In this document: in pieces, positions 14,179 through 26,339 of the stretch
How positions within the stretch are numbered: the stretch's first letter is position 1
Layout: each line of letters opens with the position of its first letter
Assembly (NCBI GenBank): GCA_027563935.2
Contig: CM050446.2
Coordinates: forward strand, 23,997,501-24,061,500
Length of the DNA stretch: 64,000 nucleotides
Direction of reading: 5' to 3'
Origin: Costus lasius
Taxonomy: Eukaryota; Streptophyta; Magnoliopsida; Zingiberales; Costaceae
Notes under the pieces: generated by a model
What the model was told of the DNA's origin: nothing
The model's database searches: none
Seen by the model: only the letters and a program-made list of their open reading frames with translations
Program-made: the position numbers and the translations under genes

Positions 14179-15581
14179 ATGGTGACTCTTAACATTCTGA
14201 ATTAAATTTAGAATTAATCACAAAATTAAATATAGAATTAAACTCTGAATTAAAGTCTCACAATGCCCCTTAATAAAGTCCCATTATGGCCCCTTAATGG
14301 CGTGACTCATCAAATTCAGAATTAAATTCAAAATTAAATTCAGAATTAATTACAAAATTAAGTATAGAATTTAATTCCCATAATTAAATGCAGAATTTAA
14401 TTCTCATGAAATCCATTGGGCCCAGGTAACTTATTCTCATGGCCCACTAGGCCTTACGGCCCATTGGGCCACACGCCCTATTGGGCCTCATGGTCCATTT
14501 GGCCATGCTAGACATCATTAAGCTTGCTGATTAAGTCATCAAACTCAATCCAATGCAACCCTTAGTTAAATACAGCTAACCGTAGTTAACCCGTGGTCAA
14601 CATGCCAAAAATGAAGATTAGCTCTAATAAGTTCCTGCCATCTCATCGGGCACAATGGCGCTGAAGAATTCTCCTAAATAGATCCGAGTTATCTAATAAC
14701 TTGATCATAAAGCTACTTGATCAATAGGAGAACTCGAGTATCAAGTTATGCGACCCTATAGGTTCCTCTGACGCTGGCAGTGATGAACTGAGTCATTACA
14801 AGCAGTGAGTGACACATAGCAGTACATCACTGTTACCCAAGTCTTTGGAATGGATATCAACATCGACATCCCCATCATCACAACAAGATACCGATACATT
14901 ATAGTCTCTTTGCCAAATTGATATTCGATTGGACAAAGTGTGTCAGCACTTTGTTGTCACCCAATCTCATGGTCATGACTAAATCAGGATTTCACCTGGG
15001 TATGGCCATACACTTTTAGTCATGCAACTATAGGGGGGCCCCGTGGATATCAAGCTTTCATCAGGAAGGGGCAAATCCTATGTTTGTCTATTGATCTTCT
15101 CATATGGGTCGTGACATACCCAATGACAACCATTATAACCTCCCAACTATGGCGAGGTGTTATGTTGTATCAAAGTATGCCCTTAACTATATAGAAGAGT
15201 CAATGACCTCAAGTGAAGAGATCAATGCATCTCCTGTCACTTGTAAAGTTAACTCATGACACCAAGTTAGAGCCTCACAGCGTGTCGGTCCAGTATATCG
15301 ACCACTGATGTACCCATATGTCTGCGTTAGCACCTCGTGCGTAACCAACCCATATACCAGTGTCACATATACCAGAGCTGTCCCTTATCCACATAGGTAC
15401 TTGACTAGGGACATATGTTCGAGCATAAATCCAATCTATCTCCAGGGACATTATCATACAAGTACATAGTCGCAGATATAAACATAGCATAATAACAATA
15501 ATGCCAAAATGATTTATAAAATATCAATGTCAAGTAGTACAAGATAGACCAACAACGGGTCTAAGGGCATAAACACCAACA
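13777..15581 (-). mobile_element. 3' LTR of a minus-strand Copia element (1805 bp)
   Basis: The plus-strand block runs TGTTGGG...CACCAACA. Next to it on the coding (minus) strand is a polypurine tract, aaatgggagat, directly before TGTTGGTG. This is the arrangement expected for a 3' LTR. The LTR contains repeated attaaattcagaatt motifs (14195-14410) and a cluster of GGCCCA/TGGGCC motifs (about 14420-14510). No matching 5' LTR is found to the right. Confidence 0.8.
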
Positions 15582-15656
15582 ATCTCCCATTTGCACTTAG
15601 ACTTAGTTATTGAGAAATCTCAACCCCATGTCCCTCGTATGACCATCATGTTTCTA

Positions 15657-16163
15657 CTATGCTAAAGTCTTGGTCAGTGGGTCTGCCAGATTATTGTCTG
15701 TGTCAATTCTGCTTATCTTGACATCACCTTTGTCAATAATCTCTCGGATCATATGAAATCTCCTGAGTATGTGTTTGAATTTTTGATGAGAGCGTGGTTC
15801 CCTTGCCTGTGCTATTGCTCCATTGTTGTCACAATAGAGATTAATCAAATCCACAGCAGTTAGAACCACCTGAAGTTTAGAAATGAACTTTCGTATCCAA
15901 ACGGCTTCTTTGGCTGCTTCAGAAGCGGCGACATACTCAACCTCTGTCGTAGAATTAGTTATGGTAGATTGCTTGAAGTTCTTCCAACATACATCACTAC
16001 CATTCATCTTGAACACATAGCTGGCCTGTGATCTGAAGTCATTAGGGTTTGACTGGAATGACGCATCAGTGTAGCTCTGAACACTGAGCTCTTCCTGTCC
16101 CCCATAGACCAAGAATAAATTCGTAGTTCTTCTCAGATACTTCAGAATGTTCTTTACAGCCAC
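15657..16163 (-). pseudogene. Copia RNase H domain fragment
   Basis: This 168-codon frame shows the Copia RNase H hallmarks: an initial YLRRT block, SYTDASF with the catalytic Asp, a TEVEYVA block with the catalytic Glu, YCDNNGAI with the next Asp, and the C-terminal NLADPLTKTL. It is the 3' end of the pol frame of the element at 15582-19532. The first codon is an internal one and not a real start. Confidence 0.85.
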
Positions 16164-17367
16164 TCAGTGCTGCATACTTGGATTGGATTGGTATCGGCCA
16201 GTTATGCTCACAACATAAGTCACATCTAGTCTAGTATATAACATTGCATACATGATCGAACCTACAGCCGAAGCATAGGGTACTCGACTCATGTCGTCCC
16301 TCTCAGCTGGTAGGACACTAGCTCTTTGAGAGAATAAGACTATGTCTCACTGGAAGGCATCCTTTCTTGGATTGCTCTAAGTTGAATCTCTCCATGACCT
16401 TATCAATGTAAGTACTCTGACTAAGGGCCAAGAGCTTCCTAGATCTATCCCGGTAGATCCTTACGTGGCCTCACTTAAGTCTTTTATCTCAAAACATTTC
16501 TTCAACCATATATTCACAGTTTGAAGACTAGGGATGTCGTTTCCGATGAGTAGTATGTCGTCGACATACAAGACCAAAAATGTCACCAAGCTCCTACTGA
16601 ATTTTCTGTATACACAGGAGTCATCTTCGTTCTTGATAAAGCCGTAATCTTTTACTGCCTCATCAAATCGAAGATTCTAACTTCGAGATACTTGCTTAAT
16701 CCATAAATGGATCGCTTTAGCCTGCAGACCTTATTGGCCTCTGTAGGATGGATGAAACCATCAGGCTGTGTCATATACATATCCTCTGTCAGTTTCCCGT
16801 TAAGGAATGCTGTCTTTACATCCCTCTGTCATATCTCATAATCGTGATATGCAGCTATAACAAGCAGGATTCGAATGAATTTAATCATGACAACTGGCGA
16901 GAAGGTTTATCATAGTTCACCCCATGGACTTGTCTGAATCCTTTAGTCACAAGTCTACCCTTATAAGTAACTATATTACCATCCATGTCAGTCTTCCTCT
17001 TGAAGACCCATTTACACCCTATGGGTTTTACCCCACTAGGGAGCTCAACCAAATCCCATACTTGGTTAGCTAACATGGAATCCATCTTGGATCTTATGGC
17101 CTCAAGCCATCTCTCGGAGTCCGATCCAATGATCGCCTTATCATAGGTCCTAGGTTTATCCTCAATGATGAAGATCCCGTCGTATTGGGTGGGCAGCGAC
17201 CCGTACCTCTCAGGTGCATGACGAATCCTCCCAGACCTACGTGGGACCTGTGTCTGAGCCTCCAGTTGCCGAGTAACCGATGTAGATGGCTTAGATTCCA
17301 TCTCAGTGTTTTGTGGTTGCACTTGGACCTCGTCCAAGTCAAACTTCCTCCCATTGACTTCTTTCAT
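16164..17367 (-). pseudogene. Copia reverse transcriptase fragment
   Basis: The upstream part (16885-17367) reads as the start of Copia RT, with WLEAIRSKMDSM, KPIGCKWVFKRK and GRLVTKGFRQ blocks. The frame then breaks near 16885. The YVDD active site can still be read at 16557-16568, and the stretch between is split over several frames. It cannot encode a working enzyme. Confidence 0.8.
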
Positions 17368-17453
17368 GAGATTCCCTCTCTACAAAGACAACACCTCGAG
17401 TAACAAAAATTTTGTTCTCAGTGGGAATATAGAATTAGTATCTTTTAGTTTCC

Positions 17454-18390
17454 TTAGGATACCCCCACAAACACGCATTTTTCTGATCTGGGTTCTAGTT
17501 TGCTAGAATCCTGGCATTTGACATATGCCTCACATCCCCAGACTCTGATAAAAGAGAGGTTCGGGCGTCTCCCACTCCACACCTCATATGAAATCTTGGA
17601 GACACTCTTAGATGGAACATTATTCAGTATGAAAGAAGCTGTCTCAAGTGCATGGCCCCAGAACGAGAGTGGTAGAGTTGCATGACTCATCATAGATCGA
17701 ACTATGTCCAACAAAGTTTGATTTCTCCTCTTAGACACACTATTCCATTGAGGTGTTTTAGGAGGAGTGAGTTGGGATAGAATCCCACACTCTCTAAGAT
17801 AGTCAAAGAACTCACCACTCAGGTACTCTCTACCACAATCTGATCGAAGAGTCTTAATAGATATACTAAGCTGGTTCTTTACTTCATGTCTGAACTCCTT
17901 AAATTTCTCAAAGGATTCGGACTTATGACTCATCAAATAGACATAACCATATTTACTAACGTCAATAGTAAATGTGATGAAGTAGTTGTATCCTCCTCTG
18001 ACTTGTTTACTAAATGGCCCACACACATCACTATGTATGAGATCCAATAAACCTCTTGCCCTCTCACCTATCTTGGTGAAGGGCGCTTTTGTCATCTTCC
18101 CTAATAAATAAGGCTTATAAGTATCAAACTCCTCTAAGGAGGTTAAATCTAACAATTCATTTTGCATGGAGTTGTTGAATGCGATTCTTGTTTATATGGG
18201 CTAATCGACAATGCCAAAGGTATGCACCAACTGAACCACTCAGTTTGATCCTTTTATGATTTATGTTACAAATATCCATGCCCAAGACATATATTCCATT
18301 GTATAAAGTACCCTTCTTATAAAACACATTTGCAAATGAAAAAGAACAAGAGTCATCTTTTATTTCAAATTTAAATCCTTTCCTTGCCAA
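17454..18390 (-). pseudogene. Copia integrase fragment (GAG-pre-integrase and catalytic core)
   Basis: Two overlapping frames carry the zinc-binding HCRLAHINKNRI region (18157-18390) and then the rve core (17454-18167). The core begins with HSDVCGP (first catalytic Asp) and continues with LRSDCGREY (second Asp). The region around TPQWNSVSKRRNQTLLD carries substitutions at normally conserved positions, and the two parts are out of frame with each other. Confidence 0.85.
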
Positions 18391-18453
18391 ACAAGGAATA
18401 AATATAATGTTTTTGGTAAGAGAAGGTACATAATAGTAATTATTTAACTCTAA

Positions 18454-19532
18454 CTAAAGTTCATAAGGCAGGGAGAGTGTCAAAAGTCCTACAGCAACAG
18501 CGACAACCTGTGCCCTGTTTCCAACTCGTAGGTCATTCTCTAACAGCGGCAACCTGTGTCTCGTTTCCAACTCGTAGATCATTCTCTCTAGGCCGCACCA
18601 GTCTACTTTTCTTAAGCCCCTGCATATTTGTACAAATATGAGCTCCGCATGTAGTATCCAATACCCATGCCATAGAAGTAGAAAAGTTGACTTTGGTAAC
18701 ATAAATACCTGAGTTAGAAGATGAAGCCTTGTTTCTCTTTTCCTCGCTCTGAAGTTTCTTGTAGTCCTGTCTCCAGTGGCCCTGCTCACCACAGTGGAAG
18801 CACCTCTATTCTTTTGTCATCCTCACCTTCTTTTTCAGTGCTTTAGTCAGACCCTTGGCACTACCCTTAGCACATGTCTTACCCTTCTTCTTCATCTTCT
18901 TGGTCGCGGGTACCAAAAGAACAGAATTGGGTTTGGTCTTGACCATTTCTCGCTCAGTCATTTGGAGCATATTTAATGGTTTTTCTCTTGTGCACTCAAT
19001 CCAGTTCATATTAAAATTAATAATAAACGGACTGAAGCTAGAGGGCAGGGACTGTAGAATAAGATCCGTGACCAGCTCGTTATCAATTGTGTGTCCCAGT
19101 CTCTTGAGATAATCTACATTCCCAATAATCTTGAGTACATGGGGTCCCACTGGAGCACCTTTAGATAACTTGCACCGAAAGACTATTTTGGCAATGTCAT
19201 ATCTCTCAGTCCTAGCCTGCGCCTTTCAAATGTGTTATCATCTGAAACACGTTTTGCTCTTCATATTGCACCTAAAGTTTAGGTGCCATGGTGACTAGCA
19301 AGAGACATGCAACTTCCAAAGAGTCATTCTGATGCTTTCTAAAAGCATTCCTTTCAGCCACTGGGGCTGTAGGTGATGGAGGCACGGGAAGAGCTTGCTC
19401 AAGGACATATAGTTTCTTCTCGAGCTTGAGGGCTATCCTCAAGTTCCGATGCTAGTCCATAAAGTTGGATCCAACCAACTTATCCTTCTCAAGAAGGGAT
19501 CGCAGTGTCAATCCGCTATTGTTTGTAGCCAT
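18454..19532 (-). pseudogene. Copia gag fragment with degraded zinc knuckle
   Basis: The gag start (ATG at 19532) opens a UBN2-type capsid region broken by frameshifts. The best preserved part (18806-19150) includes the LILQSLPSSFSPF block typical of this gag family, followed by a Lys-rich linker. The CCHC knuckle lies around 18770-18810 in another frame. The leader to the right cannot be linked to an LTR. Confidence 0.75.
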
Positions 19533-20899
19533 TGATCTACAACAACTAAGAAAGTAGATTAGTACTACTTCGAATCATTTAATCTAGACTTGCATTGAAT
19601 GATCATGGCTCCCACTATTTTAATCGAATTGACAACCCACAAAGTTAATCGAGAAATTCGAGATTTCCTAATGAGATGAGATTCTTATTCCACATGAGGC
19701 TTCGCTTCCCACGAGAGTGGGATGAGATGTATAAAGTGACTCATGCTTCTTAAGGTGGGCACGCCGACCGATTGCACTTGGCAATCCCCCTTATTGAGAC
19801 AATTTAAGTATTTCATATCCAGCGAGAGCTGGAAATAGCACAAAACCCTAACCTCTCAATGCTGCCTTTAGAGTTCCATCATGTAGCCACCATATATGAA
19901 AAACTAATCAAGTCTATCCTGACCGTTATCCCCAGGGCCAACGAATTTTCTTGCGAAGGCACGACCAGATTAAAACTGGATTGGGGAAACCATTGCCACA
20001 TCATGCTTTTTAAAGATAAGTGGGTGTGTCCCACAAGGCTGGGAAACAGTGCACAACACCATTGATCGATAGCTTGATGAGAGCTATGCATCAGAAGGCT
20101 ATTTCAGATTTGATATTGTTTTGAGGGTTTTTGAGGTCTTATCCTCTTAGTTTTATCTTTTGTTTAACATTATAGGGATGCAATCCTACAGTGATAACAA
20201 AACAATAAGACACATCCAGGCATGCTTTAGTAGATATGGAAATCAGCAAACAAGCGATGTGGTCATAGCCTATTCAACGCATTGAACCATCACATGCCAA
20301 AGGATGCTCAATGCTTGACCTAGGTGACAAGCCCTAACAAGACCTAACCTAGCCGCCACTAAGCTCTATCTTCAAGTGCGGCTCCAAGGTCCTTCACACC
20401 AAGGCATAGCACACAAAACCTAGGGTTCGGCTAAGATCTTGGTGGTCCCTCCATGCATGATGCGCCATCATGCTTGTGCCAAGAGGGATAGCTCATAAAC
20501 CCTACGGTTCGGCCAAGCCCTTACTTGCGCCACCAAGCAAGATGCGTCATTATGGTTGATGCGCCAAGATGCAAGCTCCATGAGGGATGCGCCCCTAACC
20601 TTCTTTGTGCGTTTACAAAACAAAATGAAAAGGCGGCACGCAAGCCTCACATAAATACATCACAGACATACAAGGGGCTTGACTATGACCATAACACGAT
20701 GCACAATCAAGATATCTATCTCATGCTTTTCTATATGCTCATGAAAACATAAAACTTCAGTTTTAGTTTCTCAAAAAACATGTCTTTCAACCTCAACATC
20801 TCTTCACAAATTTAGGATTTTTCGTTTCTCTCAGGAGTCTACAAGTGGCGCATGCATGCTCCAAGCACGCATGCCGCCTACCCTTGCAATCCTTAACCT
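19533..20899. other. Non-coding region, probable retrotransposon leader or LTR debris
   Basis: No gene is supported. The part next to 19532 is probably the untranslated leader of the Copia element. Around 20455-20595 a gatgcgcc/gatgcgtc octamer recurs about four times in 130 bp, and ggttcggc appears twice (20424, 20508). No TG...CA pair could be found. Confidence 0.4.
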
Positions 20900-21410
20900 G
20901 CCAAGATTAGGGCAATCATTCAGACCATGCCCCGCATAATCTATTGTGAGGTGCGACATCCAGCTACTTGGGTCATTGTGGAGGATGATGTAGTGAATTT
21001 ATGGGTGAATGAGAGTGTTTTTCAACTGAATATGATGGATAACCTGATGGCAGATCAGAATTTTCATCAACGGCCGAATGCAGAGGAGTATTTTGGGAGA
21101 ATGTTATTGCTTGATAGGGTGATTAGTGGATTTTTCACTTACGTACAGTAGGCATTTCACTCATTTATTTTGGTTGAGTAGGGCGTTTGTTCAGTTGATT
21201 GTGTGTTAGGGATTCCCAGGGATACACAGTCACAGGATGTGGTAGAGTTTTGCCAGTTGACACTCATTACTATTCACTTTGATCTTAAATTGATGGCAGA
21301 GATTTAGGTGAGTCATATTTATCGGCGGGATATATTTGATGCAGATGCACAGTTCATATCGGCTAATCAGAACATCGAGGGCGATGTTGATATCAGGTGG
21401 GGGAGAATTG
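20900..21410 (+). pseudogene. Remnant of the 3' end of a Gypsy-type element
   Basis: The end of this stretch (acatcgagggcgatgt... then gtgggggagaattg, 21370-21410) closely resembles the 3' internal end and polypurine tract of the TR-GAG element at 25088-25125. The next bases, TGTGACGTC, could be the first bases of its 3' LTR. A 74-codon frame at 20927-21151 belongs to this fragment, with no complete domain. Confidence 0.5.
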
Positions 21411-21861
21411 TGACGTCTGGGAGTTGAGGTAAGTTCCCAACCCTTTTCTACATACTGATAGAGGTTATGAGCAGGGTGCAGATACTCTCTCTGTGGTGAG
21501 GCTTGATGTAGAAGAGGGCCTATCTAGAGGAGATAGGGATAAAAACACTAATCTTGTGTTAAGATATGTTTGCAGGTATCCACTAAGGCGTAGTGGGTCT
21601 CGGCACTTGGTGTCATCCTTCGGTTAGGCCCGAGGGTATACGGGGGCATATCATGACACAGTGCACTAAGCCAAAAACCCAGGCGGGGAGACTGGGGCAA
21701 CAGGCAAGACTCGATCCCGAGACCCTACGAGCGTGCACAAAGTTCAGAGTGATGAAGATGCTGGCTCAGCATGTAGGCATTGCCGTTGGATTAGAGTGGC
21801 GCCATCCTTTGATGAATGTTTCATAGCTCATTGGCGCATGAAACTAAGTCCTTGGCGCCAT
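21411..21861. other. Probable LTR fragment of the preceding Gypsy remnant
   Basis: This stretch follows a polypurine tract and may be part of an LTR, but no terminus on the right is visible. A frame at 21593-21826 includes GHIMTQCTKPK, loosely like half a zinc knuckle. I do not regard it as a gene. Confidence 0.35.
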
Positions 21862-22399
21862 TAGGGCTAGCAACGGGGCGGGTCGGGGTCGGGGTCGGGT
21901 TTTGCCATCCCCCGGACCCCCGGAACTTCCCCAAACCCGTCCCCGAACCCGACCCCCGACCCCCGACCACCCGACGGGTTTAGAAAACCCTGCCCCACAC
22001 TCGACCCCCGCGGGGAAACCCGACTTCCTGCCCCGACCTAAAAAATAAATATATATTATAAATAATATTTTAAAATTAATTTGCATTCTTTATTCATAAA
22101 TATAAATAAAAAAATATTTTATATAAACTATATCATCAATTTCTAACATAATTATTAAAATTTAGTAACTAGGTTATAACCTTATAAGGGGTAAATTTGT
22201 GTATTTTTAATAGTCGGCGGCGGGTTCGGGGTCGAGTTCGAGGGCGGGGTACCTAAAATTCCCATAACCCGACCCCGACCCCGACTATACCCCCGTTGGG
22301 TTTTCCCCCGAACCCGACCTGACCCCCGGTCAACTCGGGTTTTCCCCCCCGTTTGACTTCGGGTCGGGTCGGGGATGAGGGTTTTTTTGCCATTCCCTA
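21862..22399. mobile_element. hAT-like MITE with GC-rich ends
   Basis: The left end TAGGGCTAGCAACGGGGCGG and right end (reverse complement TAGGGAATGGCAAAA) form short imperfect terminal repeats. Both subterminal regions are built of gggtcgggg/ccccgaccc repeats in opposite orientation around an AT-rich core, a well-known design of plant hAT MITEs. The left flank is ggcgccat. The right flank, after removing the TR-GAG insertion, is ggcgcatg, a plausible 8-bp TSD. No transposase is present. Confidence 0.7.
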
Positions 22400-22401
22400 G
22401 G

Positions 22402-23675
22402 TGTCAGGGCCCCCCGGTTCAATCGATCCGGCCTAGGCCCAAATCCAAGCCCCAAACTCAGCCCCAAGGAATAGGGGTTCGGAGCCAGCAGAGGAAAATA
22501 GCCTGGTCAACGTTCAATATTGACCGTCAGCTCGCCATCTCTTTTAAGCCGCATCCTTCCCTCTCCTCCTGCGCCGATCGATACACGGCGGCGTACTCCT
22601 CCACAGAAATTGGACACAGAGCAGGGCGACGACGTCCAGGTGGCTTGCGAAGCGTAGGATTCGGATGCGCCTTCCTCTCCTATCTTCTCGGACGCAGACA
22701 GATAGCGCAAGGGGTGCGCGAGACAAACGGGTGGCGTCCGATTCCAGCAGCAGAGGCAAGCAACGCCTCTGCCCTATAATAAGGAGATCATCGGTCAAGC
22801 GAGGGGGGGGAGGCCGATCGACTTCCACCACCCAGCCGAGAGTAGGGGCGAGATTTGGAGAAGATCGATGCGAGCAACACCAACGTGTGAGTTCTGAGAG
22901 TTGTAACCGAAGATCGGTGGATCACCGGCGAGGGAAGGGAGTGGGGGGTCGACGACAGGGGGTCGTCGGCGATCGGAGAGGGAGAAGTCTGTAAGGTTCT
23001 TTGGGTGAATAAAACAGCTTCCTTCTCATTACGTTTCTTCCCTGTTTCGACGAGAGCTCTCAGCATTTCTGGCGTCGCTTTCTACCATCCCGCGATGATG
23101 ACACTCGACGGCTCCACAGCAGCAGGCGACCTTTCCCCTATCGGCGTGATCTTCTCTGGCGTCGGTTTCGCGGCGCTGGACAAACGATACGCAGGCGGCG
23201 GCGGATGGAGTTCGGCGCGAGCGACACGAAGGAGACGAAGCTCGTTTCGAACGCGCTCGCCGGCATTCGAAAACGAGGTGAGTCAATCAAAAAGAGCGTG
23301 GGCAACGCGAAATCGGATTTCGATTCAAAAATGAACTCGAAATCAGCGGCTGACGCAAGACGACGTCAGCAAGGAGGATTTTAATTCGTTGAGGATTCGA
23401 TTTTGCACAGTAACAGTGATTTTGACTTTGGTCAAAATTCAAAGTTTGACCATAGGTAATTTGGACTTCCTGAATTTAGGGTTTGGATTTCTCTAAATTA
23501 GGGTTAGGGTTTCTCGGAGCGAATTATAATTTAGGGGATAAAATTCGTGTCGGGGAGTTAGGGTTTCGAATTTTGGGTCGAAAACCCTATATAGTTGCGT
23601 TTCGGTATTCTGCCGGATCGCCCTGAGACAGCGCTTACGTGCTGTTTTTTAGGCCGATTCGACCGGGGCGTGACA
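22402..23675 (+). repeat. 5' LTR of TR-GAG element 1 (1274 bp)
   Basis: It runs TGTCAGG...GCGTGACA and matches 25126-26339 over its length with small indels. The two LTRs differ visibly at many positions, so the insertion is not recent. Open frames across it on both strands are not genes. Confidence 0.88.
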
Positions 23676-23678
23676 ACA

Positions 23679-23689
23679 GGTATCAGAGC
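23679..23689 (+). other. Primer-binding site of TR-GAG element 1
   Basis: The sequence ggtatcagagc lies four bases after the LTR end and matches the initiator-Met-tRNA type site (TGGTATCAGAGC) used by many plant LTR elements, apart from its first base. Confidence 0.8.
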
Positions 23690-24099
23690 AGGCTAATGTG
23701 TTACAAAGCAGACCACGACACCTTCACCTGCGAAGGTGAAGAAGGGCTTGAAGTTTCAAAAGATCACCCACTCTGCCAAAGGAGCGTCAGAGGGACGTCT
23801 GGCCCCAAAGGTAAAGCCAAAGAGACGGCTGAACCTGAGAAGATGGTGAACCAAGGTGATCGCATAGCGAAAGATCGTGCAAACGCTCGGTATGACAGGT
23901 GATAGGGACACGACGGTGTTTCCCCAGATGTGAGAGGGCTTCAGAGGACAGTGGAGCACCAGAGGTTGCAAATTGAAAAACTTGCAATAGGCCCTGGAGA
24001 GTCTGCTCGGACCTGCCAGAGCAGATAGCCAGGATGCGTGAAGAGCAACAGACAGGGATGACCCCGCATGCAGTAGACTATCGACAGTCTGAGCCATCC

Positions 24100-25000
24100 T
24101 ACCCGGGGGAGATGGCCCCGCATGAAAGAGAGACACAGCAAGCAGAAAATTAAGGTGCTGCGCTTAGCCCTAGCGCAAGCATCGCGGTTCGGCAACAATG
24201 GCGGAGCAGGAGGCTCCCAAGCCGAGGGTGCCGCATTCCCTGAGCCAGCAATGTTCGGGGGCGGGGGGGGGGGGGGGGGGGGGGGGCTCGATCATCTAGA
24301 GAGGTAGAGAAACTTTATTTGGGGATATGGAAAAAACTGATTTTCTAACTAATTATGTTCCAGAGAAGAAAAATCGGGTGCGGGTGTGCTTCGCATACCT
24401 CACGCACTGGCGACGCAAAACTTTGGTGGGAAGCGGGACCAAAGTCAGCTCGACATCGGTGGGCTACTAGCTGGTTCTTGGGAGACCTTCCGTGAGGAAC
24501 GTACTGCGGGCGGCAGGTTTCTTCCTGGAAACTCGGCCGGATCAGGGCGCGTGGCAAACTGGATCGGCTGAGGGTATTACTTGGCTCGATCCAGGAGTAC
24601 GTCAGGGCTTTCTCCGCATTGATGTTGGAGCTTCCACGCATGGAGGAGGATGACAGGAGGTATCTCTTCCTCCGAAACCTTCAGCCTTGGGCAGAGACGG
24701 AGGTCCGACGACACTCACCGGTTGATTGGAGGGCAGCTGCGGTGGTGGCTGAGTCCTTGGCGGATAATCAAAAATTCAGACCAACACCATCAAGGAAATT
24801 AAGGACACCACCAAAGCACAGGCGAGGCTCCCCACGGACCCCACCGAAGGACAGAGTTCCAGAAAGAGGGACGACAGAACAGGGGTTCGTCGGGACGACG
24901 AGAGCAAAAGCCACAGGGTTGCTTCATGTGCGGCGGTCCTCACTAGGTGAAGGACTGTCCTTCCAGACATAAGCTTATGGCTATGGTGGTACAGGAACCA
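24100..25000 (+). pseudogene. Decayed Gypsy-type gag of TR-GAG element 1
   Basis: Fragments in different frames align in order with the intact gag at 62345-63436. First comes KVLRLALAQA (about 24150), then the FGGG block disrupted by a 24-base G run (24263-24286). The capsid segment LFLRNLQPWAETEVRRHSP follows (about 24665-24720). The zinc knuckle CFMCGGPH then runs into a TAG stop where the other copy reads on, before VKDCPSRH (about 24925-24970). Several frameshifts separate the blocks, so no gag protein can be made. Confidence 0.8.
24263..24286 (+). repeat. Homopolymer run of 24 G
   Basis: A gggggc followed by 24 consecutive G residues sits in the gag pseudogene where the intact relative encodes a Gly-Gly pair. 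It can form G-quadruplexes and its length is likely unstable or inaccurately assembled. Confidence 0.95.
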
Positions 25001-25111
25001 GTCGTGGAGGTTGAGGAGATCCCTGCAGAGGTGAGAATCGGTGCCTTGAGGATCGGAGCAATGGTTGCTCAAGATCTGCCCGTCAGAGACATCGAGGGCG
25101 ATGTCCAAATT

Positions 25112-25125
25112 GGGCGGAGGAGAAT
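25112..25125 (+). other. Polypurine tract of TR-GAG element 1
   Basis: gggcggaggagaat lies directly before the 3' LTR start TGTCAGG. It is the expected primer site for plus-strand synthesis. Confidence 0.75.
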
Positions 25126-26339
25126 TGTCAGGCTCCGGTTCAACCGGTCCGGCCTAGGCCCAAATCCAAGCCCAAACTCACCCAAGGGAATAGGGTTCGG
25201 AGCCAGCGGAGGAAAATAGCCCGGTCAACGTTTAATGTTGACCGCAGATCGCCATCTTTAGCCGCATCCTTCCCTTCTCCGCGCGGATCGAACACGGCGG
25301 CGTACTCTCCATAGAAATCGGACACAGAGCAGGGTGACGACGTCTAGGCGGCTCGCGAAGCGCAGGATTCGGACACGCCTTCGTCTCCTATCTTCTCGGA
25401 CGTGGACAGACAGCGCAAGGGGTGCGCGAGACGCGGGCGGCGTCCGATTCCAGCGGTAGAGGCAAGCAACTCCTCTGCCCTATAATAAGGAGATCATCGG
25501 TCGAGCGAGGGGGGAGGCGATCAACTTCCACCACCAGCCGAGAGTAGGGGCGAGATTTGGAGAAGATCGAGCGAGCAACACCGACGTGTGAGTTCTGAGA
25601 GTTGTAACCGAAGATCGGTGGATCACCGGCGAGGGAAGGGAGTGGGGGTCGACGATAGGGGTCGTCGGAGATCGGAGAGGAGAAGTCTGTAAGGTTCTTT
25701 GGGTGAATAAAACAGCTTCCTTCTCATTACGTTTCTTCCCTGTTTCGACGAGAGCTCTCAGCATTTCTGGCGTCGCTTTCTACCATCCCGGCGACGACGA
25801 CACTCGACGGCTCCACAGCAACAGGCGACCTTTCCCCTATCGGCGTGATCTTCTCCGGCGTCGGTTCGCGGCGCTGGACAGACGAACGCAGGCGGCGGCG
25901 GACAGAGTTCGGCGCGAGCGAACGAAGGAGACGAAGCTCGTTCGAACGCGTCGGGCGTTCGAAATGAGGCGAGTCAACAAAAAGCGGTGGTCAACGCGAA
26001 ATCGGATTTCGATTTGAAAACGAAATCGAAATCGGTGGCTGACGCAAGACGACGTCAGCAAGGATTCGATTTTGTACAGTAACGGTGATTTTGACTTTGG
26101 TCAAAATCAAAGTTTGAGTAGAGGTAATTTTGACTTCTGAATTTAGGGTTTGGATTTCTCTAAATTAGGGTTAGGGTTTCTCGGAGCGAATTGTAATTTG
26201 GGGATAAAATTCGTTCGGGGAGTTAGGGTTTCGAATTTTGGATCAGAAACCCTACATAGTTGCGTTTCGGTATTCCGCCGAACTGTCCTGAGACAGCACT
26301 TAAGTACTATTTTTAGGCCGATCCGATTGTAGCGTGACA
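25126..26339 (+). repeat. 3' LTR of TR-GAG element 1 (1214 bp)
   Basis: It runs TGTCAGG...GTGACA and is followed by the TSD CTAGG. It is about 60 bp shorter than the 5' LTR because of scattered small deletions. Confidence 0.88.

Larger units (their letters stand above)
15582..19532 (-). pseudogene. Copia gag-pol remnant, 5'-truncated element
   Basis: In Copia order on the minus strand come gag (ATG at 19532), CCHC knuckle, integrase, reverse transcriptase and RNase H. Frames are broken by several frameshifts and stops. The reverse transcriptase YVDD codons are intact at 16557-16568. The element lacks a visible 5' LTR and primer-binding site, so it is truncated and non-autonomous. Its 3' LTR is at 13777-15581. 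Confidence 0.85.
22402..26339 (+). mobile_element. TR-GAG type LTR retrotransposon (gag only), complete
   Basis: Two LTRs (22402-23675 and 25126-26339), both TGTCAGG...GTGACA, bracket only 1450 bp of internal DNA. The 5-bp TSD CTAGG lies at 22397-22401 and 26340-26344. A primer-binding site (ggtatcagagc) follows the 5' LTR, and a polypurine tract (gggcggaggagaat) precedes the 3' LTR. Only decayed gag sequence lies between; protease, RT, RNase H and integrase are absent. This matches the terminal-repeat retrotransposons with GAG domain known from plants. It needs an autonomous Gypsy partner to move. Confidence 0.88.
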
